From: Pseudomonadota bacterium
GTDB taxonomy: Bacteria; Pseudomonadota; Alphaproteobacteria; Acetobacterales; Acetobacteraceae
Reading direction: 5' to 3'
DNA length: 64,000 nt
NCBI GenBank assembly: GCA_021818505.1
Contig: JAKADX010000001.1
Coordinates: forward strand, 47,432-111,431
The notes beneath the pieces were generated by a model. It did no database searches and was not told where the DNA came from. It saw nothing but the letters and a program-made list of their open reading frames with translations. Each line of letters opens with the position of its first letter. Position 1 is the first letter of the stretch. The position numbers were made by a program, and so were the translations under genes. This document shows, in pieces, positions 16,645-25,432 of the stretch.

Positions 16645-17244
16645 ATGTCGAAGTTTTTCACCCCGCTCGCGCTCGCCGGCGCGGTTGGCCTGACGGCCTG
16701 CACGGTCGAGCCGCCGGTCGGGCCGAGCTTCGCGGCCATGCCCGGCCAGGGCAAGACATTCGAGCAGTTTCAGGCCGACGACATGCGCTGCCGCCAGGTC
16801 GCGGCGGCAGCCAACGGAAACGTGACGCCCGGCCAGGCGGCGGCGCAGAGCGCGGTCGGCAGCGCCGCGGTCGGTACCGCCCTGGGTGCCGCGGCCGGCG
16901 CGCTGCTGGGCGCGGCGGGCGGCAACGCCGGCGTCGGTGCTGCGGTCGGTGCCGGCGCGGGGCTGCTGACCGGCGGTGCCGTCGGTGCCGGCAGCGCGCA
17001 GATGTCGGCCGCCGGAATGCAGCGCAACTATGACATCACCTACGCGCAGTGCATGGCCGCATCGGGCGAGAGCGTGCCGAATCCGTCCGCCCCCCCGCCG
17101 CCGGCCTATGGCGGCGGCTATTACGCCCCGCCGGTCGTCTATGGCGCGCCGGTCTATGTGGCGCCGCCGGTGATGTCCTTCGGGTTCGGCTGGGGCGGCG
17201 GATGGGGCGGCTGGGGCGGCGGGTGGGGCTGGCATCGCTGGTAG
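16645..17244 (+). CDS. Glycine-zipper outer-membrane lipoprotein
   Basis: This 199-residue lipoprotein has signal peptide MSKFFTPLALAGAVGLTAC, with Cys19 as the lipidated residue in the LTAC lipobox. Residues about 75-135 are alanine/glycine-rich with regularly spaced glycines (GAAAGALLGAAGGNAGVGAA), a glycine-zipper membrane segment as in 17-kDa antigen or YMGG-like proteins. A conserved Cys pair flanks it (MRCRQVA and YAQCMA). The C-terminus is proline/tyrosine-rich, then a GWGGGWGG tail ending in WHRW. The ATG at 16645 has GGAGAACAGGGA before it. The role is probably in the cell envelope; no specific function is assigned. Confidence 0.75.
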   Translation: MSKFFTPLALAGAVGLTACTVEPPVGPSFAAMPGQGKTFEQFQADDMRCRQVAAAANGNVTPGQAAAQSAVGSAAVGTALGAAAGALLGAAGGNAGVGAAVGAGAGLLTGGAVGAGSAQMSAAGMQRNYDITYAQCMAASGESVPNPSAPPPPAYGGGYYAPPVVYGAPVYVAPPVMSFGFGWGGGWGGWGGGWGWHRW

Positions 17245-17251
17245 CGACGCA

Positions 17252-18430
17252 TCAGGCCGGGGCTGGTGCCCGCCGGCGACGCGGCGCCGGGCGAGCTAGG
17301 CGTTTGGCTCCTGCGGCGGCGATCGCCTCCAGCCGGTCGAGAATCCGCAGTCCGACGGCGCGATGCCCGTGGCTGCGCAGCACCTCGGTCTGACCGCGCA
17401 GCGCCCGATCCCGCCCGCGCGCCGGGTCGGCCAGCACCGGCCCGAGCAGGGCGCTGGCATGGCCGATGTCCGGCTCCGCCCAGGTCTGGCCCTGCCAGTG
17501 CGGATAGGCATCGGGCGGCACCCGCACCTGTGTCTGCCGCACCAGCAGCGCATTGTCCTCGGTCATGAAGTCGAGATTGCCTGACCAGGCGGTGCCCAGC
17601 GCCAGCCGTCCCAGCGCCATCGCCTCGCCGAGGCCGCGGCCAAAGCCCTCCGCGCGGTGCAGCGATACGAAACAGTCACTGGCCGCGATCAGGCTGCGCA
17701 CGCGGAGGCTGTCGAGCGGCGTTGCAATCACCTGCACCTGCGGATCGGACCCGATCTCGGCCGCCCAGTCGGCGGCGTCTCGCTCGCCGTCTTTGACCTT
17801 GAGCACGAGGTGCAGGTCGCGGAACGGCGCCGCCTCGCGCAGCCGGCGAAACAGATCGAGCACCGCGAGCGGGTTCTTGCGCGCGGCGTAGGACGTGAGG
17901 TCGAAGAAGTGCAGCAGCACGAACGCCGATTCGCGGATGCCGAAGTAGCGGCGCGGCAGCAGCGGTCCCGGCGGCGGCTCGACCGACTGGCCGACCAGAT
18001 GGCTCATCACGCCGGCCGTGGCGAGGCTTTCCTGCAGGAACGCAGACAGCGCCCAGACTTCATCGAACTTCGCCAGTCGCGCCGCCCATTGCTTGGGATA
18101 CAGCGGCAGCTCCCAGGCAGGGACGATGATGTTGTAGCCGGCGTCGAAATCGCCACCCCGCGCGGCAAACGCCTCGCGCACACGGTCCACTTCGTCGCCG
18201 TTGACGTGGAAGATGCGGATGCCGCCGGGCGGGACGCGAATTTCGCGATCGCCGATCAGCGCCGCGTGCGCCGCGTCGCCCCGCTGCGCGTAGCGGAAGA
18301 TGTCGAGCACGCTGCATGGCACATAGGCCGCCGCGCACGCGGCGATGTGACTGCGCAACTGTTCGCCCATGCCGATCGGCGCGAACGGGTGGCCGATCAG
18401 CGTGACGGGGACGTTGTCGAGCGGGTTCAT
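17252..18430 (-). CDS. Glycosyltransferase, GT4/GT-B type
   Basis: This protein of about 392 residues has a GT-B C-terminal domain: HLVLKVKDGERDAADW, LIAASDCFVSLHRAEGFGRG and LGEAMALGRLALGTAWSGNLDFM match the donor-binding E-x7-E region of GT4 enzymes. The N-terminus (NVPVTLIGHPFAPIGMGEQL) is the acceptor-side fold. The ATG at 18430 shares one base with the stop of the upstream gene (TGATG), so the two are translationally coupled. It is the third gene of the leftward surface-polysaccharide group. Donor and acceptor are unknown. Confidence 0.85.
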   Translation of the reverse strand: MNPLDNVPVTLIGHPFAPIGMGEQLRSHIAACAAAYVPCSVLDIFRYAQRGDAAHAALIGDREIRVPPGGIRIFHVNGDEVDRVREAFAARGGDFDAGYNIIVPAWELPLYPKQWAARLAKFDEVWALSAFLQESLATAGVMSHLVGQSVEPPPGPLLPRRYFGIRESAFVLLHFFDLTSYAARKNPLAVLDLFRRLREAAPFRDLHLVLKVKDGERDAADWAAEIGSDPQVQVIATPLDSLRVRSLIAASDCFVSLHRAEGFGRGLGEAMALGRLALGTAWSGNLDFMTEDNALLVRQTQVRVPPDAYPHWQGQTWAEPDIGHASALLGPVLADPARGRDRALRGQTEVLRSHGHRAVGLRILDRLEAIAAAGAKRLARPAPRRRRAPAPA

Positions 18431-21195
18431 CACGCCCACCGTTTCGCCTCGATGCCGTCGCGCAGCGCCTCCAGCCAGCGATGGCCGAAGCCGGTGTCGG
18501 GTTCCAGATGCGCGCCCTCGGCCCATTCGTTCCAGGCATTGACGAACAGCAGTCGCGCGTCGCCGACCAGGAACTGCCGCACCTCCTCGATCTTCTCCTC
18601 GACATAGACTCGGAATGCCTCGGGGGTGGCACCGTCGAAGCTGGTGCCGTGGTCCGGCTGGCGAGGCGTGTTGTCCCAACTCGGGAACACTGCCGGATAG
18701 CGTGTATACGGCACCGAATCGCGGCGACAGAATGCACGCACTGTCTGCGGATAGTCATAGCGGTAGCCGCCCCAGCCGGGCTTGATGATGTCCGCTGGCG
18801 TCTCGGCCGGCACCGCGCGACCGTGCGGGGGAAACTCCACGCAGGCGTCGAAGCCGAAGTCGCCCGGCTGCAACTTGCGATCCACCGCCTCCATGCTCTC
18901 AACATAGACCAGATGCACGCCGGGGAAGCCGGCGCGGGCGAAGCCGGCGCGGCAGGCGGCGGCGAAGCCGTGCGGATCGGGCAGTTGCAGCGGCCGGTAC
19001 ACCAGGAAGATCGGCCGGCCGCCGACGCGCAGATAGCGCGGGTCGGCGGCCTGCGCCACCGCGTCGGCAATGATGCTGTCGATGGTCTCGGCGTCGTAGC
19101 TCTGCTCGACCAGAACCTCGCGCTCGCCGCCGTCCCAGTTCTTGGTCCAGTTTTCGTTGGCCCAGCAGAGGCACCAGTTGAACGGAATCGAGGGATCGGC
19201 GCGCACCGTGTCCAGTGTCGCGCCAAGCACGCGGCGGCTACCGAAATTGTAGTAATACACGGCAAACCCCTCGATTCCGTAGCGCCGTGCCAGCCGCGCC
19301 TGCCGCGTCAGCGCATCCGCCGTGCGCAGATCGTAGAAGCCGAGATCGGCGGGCAGATGCGGCTGATAGTGGCCGATATAGCTCGGCCGCGCCTTCACCA
19401 CATTGGTCCATTCGGTGAAGCCGCTGCCCCACCAAAGATCATTCTCGGGCGTCGGATGGAACTGCGGCAGGTAGAAGGCAATCGGCCGCACCGCGTCGAG
19501 CCGCGTCAGCAGATCGCCCCAGCGGAGCGCCAGCTTCTGCTGGTTGCGCGCGATGCTGCGCAGCTTCCGTGTCTGGGACTGGCGGTTGGTGGAGACGCTG
19601 AGATGGTGCACGACCTGCGACGCGTGGACGTAGCGCACGCGGCGGCCGGCGGCGATCAGCCGCAGGCAGAGATCGGCGTCTTCGCAATAGGCGGGTTGGA
19701 ACGTCTCGTCGAACAGCGTCGCGCCGACGTCGGCGCGGCGCAGCATCAGCGCCGCCCCCGAGCAATAGGTCACGTCGCGGTCGCGGCAGAACCCGCCTTC
19801 CTCGGGATCGGCGAACAGGCCGACCATCGTGCTCTCGCCGCAGGGGCGGATGTAGCATCCGGCTTCCTGCAACCGCCCGCCCGGATACAGCAACTTCGGC
19901 CCGACGGCGGCGACGTCGGCATTCTCGTCCAGTGCCGCGGCGAGCCGGTCGATCGCGCCCGGCAGCACCTGCGCATCGTTGTTGAGCAGCAGCACGTACT
20001 CGCCGCGGCATTGGGCGAATGCGGCGTTGCAGTTGCGCACAAAGCCGAGATTGCGCGGCTGACGCAATCTCCGCAGGTTCGGCACGGCGGCAAACCGCTC
20101 CATGTCGGGGTCGTAGGAGGCATCGTCAGCCAGCACCACCTCGAACGCGCGCGCGGGCGGCGCGGCGGCGATCGACTGCAGGCAGGCGACGGTGTGCGCG
20201 AATTCATTGTAGGCCGGCACGAGCACTGAGATCAGCGGCGCATCGGCGGCGGGAAATTCGATGCCGGCCAGTGCCGTGTGCGCGTCGGCCGGCAGCGCGA
20301 CCGCGGGCGGGCGAGGCTTCACCGCGTCCTTGCGCGCCTGCTGCGCGTCGTCGAGCAGGCGCTGCATGGCGGCGAAATCGTATTCCGCCGTCTCCACCGC
20401 GACCGGCATTGCTCCGGCGACCGGCAACGCCTGCCCTGGCTGCGCCGCGGCGGGCAGGGCCACCATCCGCTCCGCCGGCACCTGCCGCCCTTCCCGCCGC
20501 CCGTTGGTCAGGTAGTGCCAAAGCGGCGGGATGCCGGCATCGGCGACATCGACGTAACGGCGGCGGTACAGCCGCCCGTCGAAATACGGCCCGGCAGCGC
20601 GTCCCTCGGAATCGCCCACGACGATGAAATGGCGCAGCGCGCCGTAGCGGTCGCGCGGTACGTCCTTGTAGGCCTCGACATAGAAGCCCGGATCGAGCCA
20701 GCGATTCGGCAGCCGCCCGGCGGCCAGTCCCGCAGTGAGGAAGTGGCGCAACATGCCGCGCGACGGCGGCGCCTCGCCGAATTCCCCGGCGTACCAGGCC
20801 GGATCGAAATAGGGCGACGGGCGCATCCGGTCGTTCTCCAGCAGGTCGAGCAGCGCGGCAATGTCCGGCGGGTCGCCCAGGCAGCCGGGGTCCTCGTTGA
20901 CGATGAAGCGCAGATCGACCAGCGGATGCGGCGCGCGCAGCGCATCGATGCCGGTTTCGATGAAATGCAGCAGCGGGTCCTGCTGCTGCTCGAACAGGTG
21001 TGGATTTGTGGCAAGATAGAATTCGCGATCGAAATACACCGACAGCGATGGCCGCGCGAGCGGTCGCAGGCGCAAGTAACGCAGGATTGTGCTGATGTCA
21101 CCGCGCCCGCCATGGAACGCGGCGCGGAATGCATCCTCCTCGACGAAGGGCGAGCAGAGGAGGCGATGCGCCCGCTGCAGGTCGTCGTGCGGCAC
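18430..21195 (-). CDS. Multi-domain glycosyltransferase: repeat region + GT2 + WbsX (glycan-processing) domain
   Basis: This 921-residue protein has three parts. Residues 1 to about 300 hold short repeats of the form FDPAWYAGEFG...LRHFLTAGLAAGR and FYVEAYKDVP...LRHFIVVGDSEGR. Residues from about 315 to 560 form a GT2 (GT-A) domain: LISVLVPAYNEF, VVLADDASYDPDMERF, LLLNNDAQVLPGAI and the late acidic motif YCEDADLCLRL. From about 565 on, AFYLPQFHPTPENDLWWGSG, WCLCWANENWTKNWDGGE and FVNAWNEWAEGAHLEPD identify a WbsX/GH99-like domain found in O-antigen and rhamnan loci. It shares its repeat type with the small upstream gene and is coupled to the GT4 gene downstream. A role in surface polysaccharide assembly is inferred. 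Confidence 0.85.
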   Translation of the reverse strand: MPHDDLQRAHRLLCSPFVEEDAFRAAFHGGRGDISTILRYLRLRPLARPSLSVYFDREFYLATNPHLFEQQQDPLLHFIETGIDALRAPHPLVDLRFIVNEDPGCLGDPPDIAALLDLLENDRMRPSPYFDPAWYAGEFGEAPPSRGMLRHFLTAGLAAGRLPNRWLDPGFYVEAYKDVPRDRYGALRHFIVVGDSEGRAAGPYFDGRLYRRRYVDVADAGIPPLWHYLTNGRREGRQVPAERMVALPAAAQPGQALPVAGAMPVAVETAEYDFAAMQRLLDDAQQARKDAVKPRPPAVALPADAHTALAGIEFPAADAPLISVLVPAYNEFAHTVACLQSIAAAPPARAFEVVLADDASYDPDMERFAAVPNLRRLRQPRNLGFVRNCNAAFAQCRGEYVLLLNNDAQVLPGAIDRLAAALDENADVAAVGPKLLYPGGRLQEAGCYIRPCGESTMVGLFADPEEGGFCRDRDVTYCSGAALMLRRADVGATLFDETFQPAYCEDADLCLRLIAAGRRVRYVHASQVVHHLSVSTNRQSQTRKLRSIARNQQKLALRWGDLLTRLDAVRPIAFYLPQFHPTPENDLWWGSGFTEWTNVVKARPSYIGHYQPHLPADLGFYDLRTADALTRQARLARRYGIEGFAVYYYNFGSRRVLGATLDTVRADPSIPFNWCLCWANENWTKNWDGGEREVLVEQSYDAETIDSIIADAVAQAADPRYLRVGGRPIFLVYRPLQLPDPHGFAAACRAGFARAGFPGVHLVYVESMEAVDRKLQPGDFGFDACVEFPPHGRAVPAETPADIIKPGWGGYRYDYPQTVRAFCRRDSVPYTRYPAVFPSWDNTPRQPDHGTSFDGATPEAFRVYVEEKIEEVRQFLVGDARLLFVNAWNEWAEGAHLEPDTGFGHRWLEALRDGIEAKRWA

Positions 21196-21203
21196 GGCAG
21201 CGC

Positions 21204-21686
21204 CTAAATCTCGCCGGGCGCGGGGACGCGCAGCACTGCCATCCAGGCGCCGACGCTGCCGGCCAGGGCCTTCGTCGGAACGCGTCCTTCCGCCGCGCCC
21301 GCCTGCATGTAATGGTCATGCGCGGAGGAGACGGAGCCCTCGGCGATCGCTTCGGACACATCCTGATAGGCGGCGCGATAATAGCCGTCATCGACTCCCG
21401 GCGGCGCGCCCAGCCGGCCCTCGAAATAGCCGGTATCGATGAAATGCCGGTGCAGATCGGCGATCCGTCCGGCGGCGGCAGCAGCGGCGATATCGGGATA
21501 GGTCCGGCGGTAGAAGTCCTCGGAGAACGGAAGCCTCTCGATCGCACACTGGATGATCCGACGCAGCAACGGCGCGTCGATCGCGATCTTGCTGCGGCCA
21601 CTCAGACGGTTTCGGTCGATGCGCAGGGATTTCAGCAGCAGGTCAACATGCGGGAAATACTCCGAAGGCAACACATCACGCTCCAT
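21204..21686 (-). CDS. Small protein with the same YPD/EGR repeats as the neighbouring glycosyltransferase
   Basis: This 160-residue protein contains two repeats, FYRRTYPDIAAAAAAGRIAD followed by LHRHFIDTGYFEGR, and YYRAAYQDVSEAIAEGSVSS followed by AHDHYMQAGAAEGR. These are the same kind of unit seen in the first third of the next gene, which starts 8 bp downstream. The ATG at 21686 has no clear ribosome site; a GTG at 21674 is preceded by GGAG at 6 bp and may be the true start. There is no signal peptide. It probably works with the glycosyltransferase, but its function is unknown. Confidence 0.7.
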   Translation of the reverse strand: MERDVLPSEYFPHVDLLLKSLRIDRNRLSGRSKIAIDAPLLRRIIQCAIERLPFSEDFYRRTYPDIAAAAAAGRIADLHRHFIDTGYFEGRLGAPPGVDDGYYRAAYQDVSEAIAEGSVSSAHDHYMQAGAAEGRVPTKALAGSVGAWMAVLRVPAPGEI

Positions 21687-21833
21687 TGGCCAGCAGCGGA
21701 TGTTCTAGTGATCCGCATCCAGCGCCGCAACCGAGGAGATGCAGCGACGGGCGTCGCCAAATGCGGAATCCGCCGGTCAAAGTTACGCAACCAATCGTAG
21801 CGTTCGCTGCGTCATCCGACCGGAATGCGCATC

Positions 21834-22031
21834 ATGACCGAAACCAACAATTTTCTGGTTGCAACGCAGGCGGAACTGAACGCGTGGCTGCGGGCGACAC
21901 CGGTACTATCGAGCACGCTCAGCGCCGCCGGCATCAACGTGGCGATCGACGGTGCAGGGCATGCGATCCTGGGCGGCGGCCTGCCTTGGCCAGTGCGGGT
22001 ACGTCACGTTGGATCGCCCCGCTCAGGGTGA
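21834..22031 (+). CDS. Possible small or truncated protein, 65 residues
   Basis: The ATG at 21834 has GGA 9 bp upstream; another ATG lies at 21825. The product begins MTETNNFLVATQAELNAWL and continues ATPVLSSTLSAAGINVAIDG. It is less basic and less arginine-rich than chance frames here and uses AT-richer codons than its neighbours. Its end overlaps the convergent anti-sigma gene by 9 bp. The rest of the 336-bp gap (21687-22022) is a divergent promoter region with lower GC near 21775-21860. It could be the surviving 5' end of a longer protein, a real small protein, or chance. Confidence 0.35.
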   Translation: MTETNNFLVATQAELNAWLRATPVLSSTLSAAGINVAIDGAGHAILGGGLPWPVRVRHVGSPRSG

Positions 22032-22772
22032 CAGCGCGCCGAACGTCCCCGCGTACAGTACCGGACCGGTCGGCTTGCCGGTCGGCGAGCCGCCCTTCGG
22101 CTCCAGGCTGACCATGATCTGCGTGCCCGGCGCGGGCGGCGTGGGCAGGACCATCCGCATCCCCGAAGCCGGCAGCACGCCGAGCGAGGCCGGCGCGCTC
22201 GCGCCCTTCGGCAGCACCCAGAGTTCCATGTCCCGCCCCGCCGGCACAGGGGCCGGGGCCGCCGCGGTCAGCACCACCGACCCATCCGGGCGCGCCGTCA
22301 CCAGAAAGCCAGGAGCGGCCGCATCCGGCGGCGTCAGCGCCGCCATTTCCACAGGCGGCACCGGGCGCGGCAGCAGCGCGAACGCGGCCAGGCCCGCCGC
22401 CAGCGCCAGCGAGGCCGCGGTGGCAAGCTGCCACGGCCAAATCCGGCGCGGCGGCGGTCGGACGGGACGCGCCCAGGGCACCAGCGGCTCGGCTGGCGCG
22501 TGCAGCGGCGGGCGCTCCGCCGCTTCCTGCGGCACGGGTGCGACCGCCGCCGCAATGCGGGCCCACAACTCGTCAGGTGGCGCCACCGGCGGCACCGCAT
22601 CGGCCAGCGGCGCCAGCCGCCGCTCCCACGCCGCGATGGCGGCGGCCAGTTCGGGGTCGGCGGCGGCGCGGCGGCGCACCGCGAGCATCTCCGCCTCGTC
22701 CAACGCACCAAGCACATACTCGCCGGCCAGCACCTGCACTTCCTCGGGGATGTCGTGCGAGCGGCCGCTCAT
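22023..22772 (-). CDS. Anti-sigma factor, RskA family
   Basis: This 249-residue membrane protein holds an ECF sigma factor inactive. Residues 1-75 form the cytoplasmic sigma-binding part, including VLAGEYVLGALDEAEMLAVR, which resembles the helical anti-sigma domain. A single membrane helix lies at about 113-135 (WQLATAASLALAAGLAAFAL). The periplasmic RskA domain has DMELWVLPKGASAPASLGVL and a C-terminal QIMVSLEPKGGSPTGKPTGP, typical of anti-sigma-K. The start overlaps the sigma-factor stop as ATGA (22769-22772). Confidence 0.88.
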   Translation of the reverse strand: MSGRSHDIPEEVQVLAGEYVLGALDEAEMLAVRRRAAADPELAAAIAAWERRLAPLADAVPPVAPPDELWARIAAAVAPVPQEAAERPPLHAPAEPLVPWARPVRPPPRRIWPWQLATAASLALAAGLAAFALLPRPVPPVEMAALTPPDAAAPGFLVTARPDGSVVLTAAAPAPVPAGRDMELWVLPKGASAPASLGVLPASGMRMVLPTPPAPGTQIMVSLEPKGGSPTGKPTGPVLYAGTFGALSP

Positions 22773-23329
22773 GCGGCACCTTCCAGGCACAGGCGCAGCG
22801 ATTGCAGGCTGCGGCGGATCCAGCTTTTCACGGTGCCGAGCGGCATGCCGACCCGCTCGGCGACCTCGCTGTGCGATAGGCCGTCCACGAAGGCCAGCAG
22901 CACCAGCCGCCGCCGCTCGGCCTCCAGTTGCCGAAGGCAGGCGTGCAGCGCCGCGGCGTCGCGGCTGCCGGCCAGCACCTCCAGCGCATCGGGCCCATCG
23001 TCGGCGGGTTCGGGCAGATCGAGGTCGTCCGCCGACACCTCCCGCCCGCCGCGACGGGCGATGTCGAGGGCGCGGTAGCGGACTAGGCCCAGCAGCCACG
23101 CCTCCGCCGGGCCGCGCGCCGCGTCGAACCGGCCAGCATTGCGCCAGACCTGCAGGAAGGCGTCATGCACGGCATCGGCGGCCAGCGGCCCCTGGCGCGT
23201 GATGCGCAGCGCCACCGCATAGAGCCGCGGCGCCTGCAGGTCGTACAGCCGGCGGAACGCCACCCGGTCGCCGGCTGCGACCTGCCGCAGCAGCGCCGTC
23301 GGCTCGTCCGCGGTCCGCGCGTCAGCCAC
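22769..23329 (-). CDS. ECF-family RNA polymerase sigma factor
   Basis: This 186-residue sigma-70 group 4 protein has region 2 from about residue 18 (AFRRLYDLQAPRLYAVALRI, DAVHDAFLQVWRNAGRFDAA) and region 4 near the end (LLAFVDGLSHSEVAERVGMP, LGTVKSWIRRSLQSLRLCLE). The GTG at 23329 is chosen because GGGAGGA lies 7 bp upstream; no ATG fits. It is coupled to the RskA-type anti-sigma gene. A GTAAC at 23405-23409 on the minus strand is a possible autoregulatory -35 element, but its -10 is not obvious. The regulon and signal are unknown; larC is divergent, 137 bp away. Confidence 0.9.
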   Translation of the reverse strand: MADARTADEPTALLRQVAAGDRVAFRRLYDLQAPRLYAVALRITRQGPLAADAVHDAFLQVWRNAGRFDAARGPAEAWLLGLVRYRALDIARRGGREVSADDLDLPEPADDGPDALEVLAGSRDAAALHACLRQLEAERRRLVLLAFVDGLSHSEVAERVGMPLGTVKSWIRRSLQSLRLCLEGAA

Positions 23330-23466
23330 GCCGATCCTCCCGCCGCAGTCGCGACCCTGCCCGTCATACACGCCCGTCCCCGCCGCGGGAACCCGCGCGC
23401 CTTCGTTACGGCCCGCCGGCCGGGGCGGATGCGCTGGGCGCGGCGGCATGCTACGTCGCCAGCAAC

Positions 23467-24651
23467 ATGCGTCATCTGCATCTGGACCCGCTCGGCGGTG
23501 TCGCCGGCGACATGTTCGTGGCGGCCATGCTCGACGCCGCGCCGGAGCAGGCGGCGGCGTGCCGCGATGCGGTCGCGGCGGTGGCGCGGGTGCCCTGCCG
23601 CGTGCTGCGCCACCACGACGGCGTGCTGGCCGGTGCGCGCTTCGTCGTCGATGCGCCGGCGGCGGATCATCCGCATGTTGCCTGGCGCGACATCCGCGCG
23701 CGCTTGCTAGCGGCGCCGCTGGACGCGGCCGTCCGGCACCACGCGCTCGGCATCTTCGGTGAACTCGCCGCTGCCGAGGCGCGCGTGCATGGTATCGCGG
23801 CCGAGGAGGTGGCATTTCACGAGGTCGGCGCGGTGGATTCGCTCGCCGACATCGTCGCCGCGGCCGTGCTGATCGCCGCCCAGGACGACGGTGACGGTCC
23901 GGCGAGCTGGACCTGCGCGCCGCTGCCGCTCGGCGCCGGCCGCGTCCAGACAGCACATGGCTGGCTGCCGGTACCAGCGCCGGCGACCGCGCTGCTGCTG
24001 GAGGGGTTCGCCACCATCGACGACGGCATCGGTGGGGAACGCGTGACGCCGACGGGAGCGGCCATCCTCCGGCATCTGCGCGCCCACGAACCCGCGCCGG
24101 CCGGCGCGCGCCGGCTGCTGGGTAGCGGCGTCGGCTTTGGCACGCGGCGCCTGCCGGGCCTGCCCAACGTGCTCCGCGTGCTGGTCAGCGCCCACCCGGC
24201 GGATGCGCGCGAGGCGGGCACGCGCGATCTCGCCGTCATCAGCTTCGAGGTGGACGACCAGACGCCCGAGGACCTCGCCGCCGGACTGGACTGCATCCGT
24301 GCCGTCCCCGGCGTGCATGACGCGGTGCAGATGCCGGCCTTCGGCAAGAAGGGGCGCATGGCCGCGCACGTCCAGGTGCTCGCAGCACCCGCCGCGCTGG
24401 AACAAGCAGTCGCCATCTGCTTCGCCGAGACCAGCACGATCGGCCTGCGCATCGCGATGGTCGCCGGACGCACCCTCGGCCGCAGCGCCGCCGAGGTCGC
24501 GGTGGACGGGCGGACGGTGCGAGTGAAACGCGCGGCGCGACCCGGCGGCGGCATCACGGCCAAGGCGGAGAGCGATGACCTGCGTGCGGCGGACGGCCAG
24601 GCCGCGCGGGCACGGCTGCGGCGAGCGGCGGAGCGGCTGGCCGATGACTGA
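23467..24651 (+). CDS. larC: Nickel insertion protein of the nickel-pincer cofactor pathway
   Basis: LarC is a CTP-dependent cyclometallase that inserts nickel into the bis-thiocarboxylated pyridinium mononucleotide. The 394-residue product starts MRHLHLDPLGGVAGDMFVAA, has VAFHEVGAVDSLADIVAAAV and GLPNVLRVLV, and ends in the ferredoxin-like region ISFEVDDQTPEDLAAGLDCI. The whole protein is one frame, unlike Lactobacillus larC, which needs a ribosomal frameshift. It overlaps larE by 8 bp. The operon order is larC-larE-larB, and no larA is in the window. Confidence 0.92.
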   Translation: MRHLHLDPLGGVAGDMFVAAMLDAAPEQAAACRDAVAAVARVPCRVLRHHDGVLAGARFVVDAPAADHPHVAWRDIRARLLAAPLDAAVRHHALGIFGELAAAEARVHGIAAEEVAFHEVGAVDSLADIVAAAVLIAAQDDGDGPASWTCAPLPLGAGRVQTAHGWLPVPAPATALLLEGFATIDDGIGGERVTPTGAAILRHLRAHEPAPAGARRLLGSGVGFGTRRLPGLPNVLRVLVSAHPADAREAGTRDLAVISFEVDDQTPEDLAAGLDCIRAVPGVHDAVQMPAFGKKGRMAAHVQVLAAPAALEQAVAICFAETSTIGLRIAMVAGRTLGRSAAEVAVDGRTVRVKRAARPGGGITAKAESDDLRAADGQAARARLRRAAERLADD

Positions 24652-25432
24652 CGCGCTCGGCGACCTGCAAGCAGTGCTGCGCGGGCTTGACGCGGCCGAG
24701 ATCGCGGTCAGCGGCGGCGTGGACAGCCTGACGCTGGCCGAGGCGGCCCACAGCGTGCTCGGCGCGCGGGCGCGGATGTGGCACGCTATCTCCCCAGCGG
24801 TACCGCCGGAGGCGACCGTGCGCACGCGGGCGCGGGCCGGGGAACGTGGCTGGGCACTCAATGTCTTTGACGCCGGCGAGTTCGCCGATCCGCGCTACCG
24901 CGCCAACCCGGCCGATCGCTGCTTCTTCTGCAAGACGAACCTGTACGGCGCGATCGCCGCGCGTACCGACGGCACAATCCTTTCAGGCACCAATACCGAC
25001 GACCTCGCCGACTGGCGCCCCGGATTGCGGGCGGCAGCGGAGCACGGCGTGCGGCACCCGTTCGTGGAGGCCGGCATCAACAAGGCAACTGTGCGCCGCC
25101 TCGCCGCCCACCTCGGTCTCGGCGCCATCGCCGACCTGCCGGCCGCACCGTGCCTGTCCAGCCGCATTGAGACCGGCATCCGCGTGGAGCCGGAACTGCT
25201 GGCGCTGGTACACCGCGCCGAGCGTCTGGTCGCGGATGCTCTGGCGCCGCGCACGGTGCGTGCCCGGCTGCGCGCCGCCGGACTGGTCATCGAGCTTGAT
25301 CCCGACGCGCTCGACCGCGCCATGCCACGGCGCGCCGACCTGCTCGCGTCGCTGGTAGAACTCACCGATCGGCCCGTCAGCTTCGCGCCGTATCGCGCCG
25401 GCAGTGCGTTCCTGCGCGGCGCCGCGCCATGA
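24644..25432 (+). CDS. larE: ATP-dependent sulfur transferase of the nickel-pincer cofactor pathway
   Basis: LarE replaces two carboxylates of the pyridinium precursor by thiocarboxylates. The 262-residue protein has the PP-loop SGGVDS (23-28) for AMP formation. Three cysteines stand at Cys93 and Cys96 (DRCFFCKTNL) and Cys170 (APCLSSRIETG). Cys170 lies where the sacrificial Cys176 of Lactobacillus LarE lies; three cysteines in this arrangement are known from LarE proteins that use a [4Fe-4S] cluster catalytically. The gene overlaps larC by 8 bp and larB by 4 bp. Confidence 0.9.
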   Translation: MTDALGDLQAVLRGLDAAEIAVSGGVDSLTLAEAAHSVLGARARMWHAISPAVPPEATVRTRARAGERGWALNVFDAGEFADPRYRANPADRCFFCKTNLYGAIAARTDGTILSGTNTDDLADWRPGLRAAAEHGVRHPFVEAGINKATVRRLAAHLGLGAIADLPAAPCLSSRIETGIRVEPELLALVHRAERLVADALAPRTVRARLRAAGLVIELDPDALDRAMPRRADLLASLVELTDRPVSFAPYRAGSAFLRGAAP

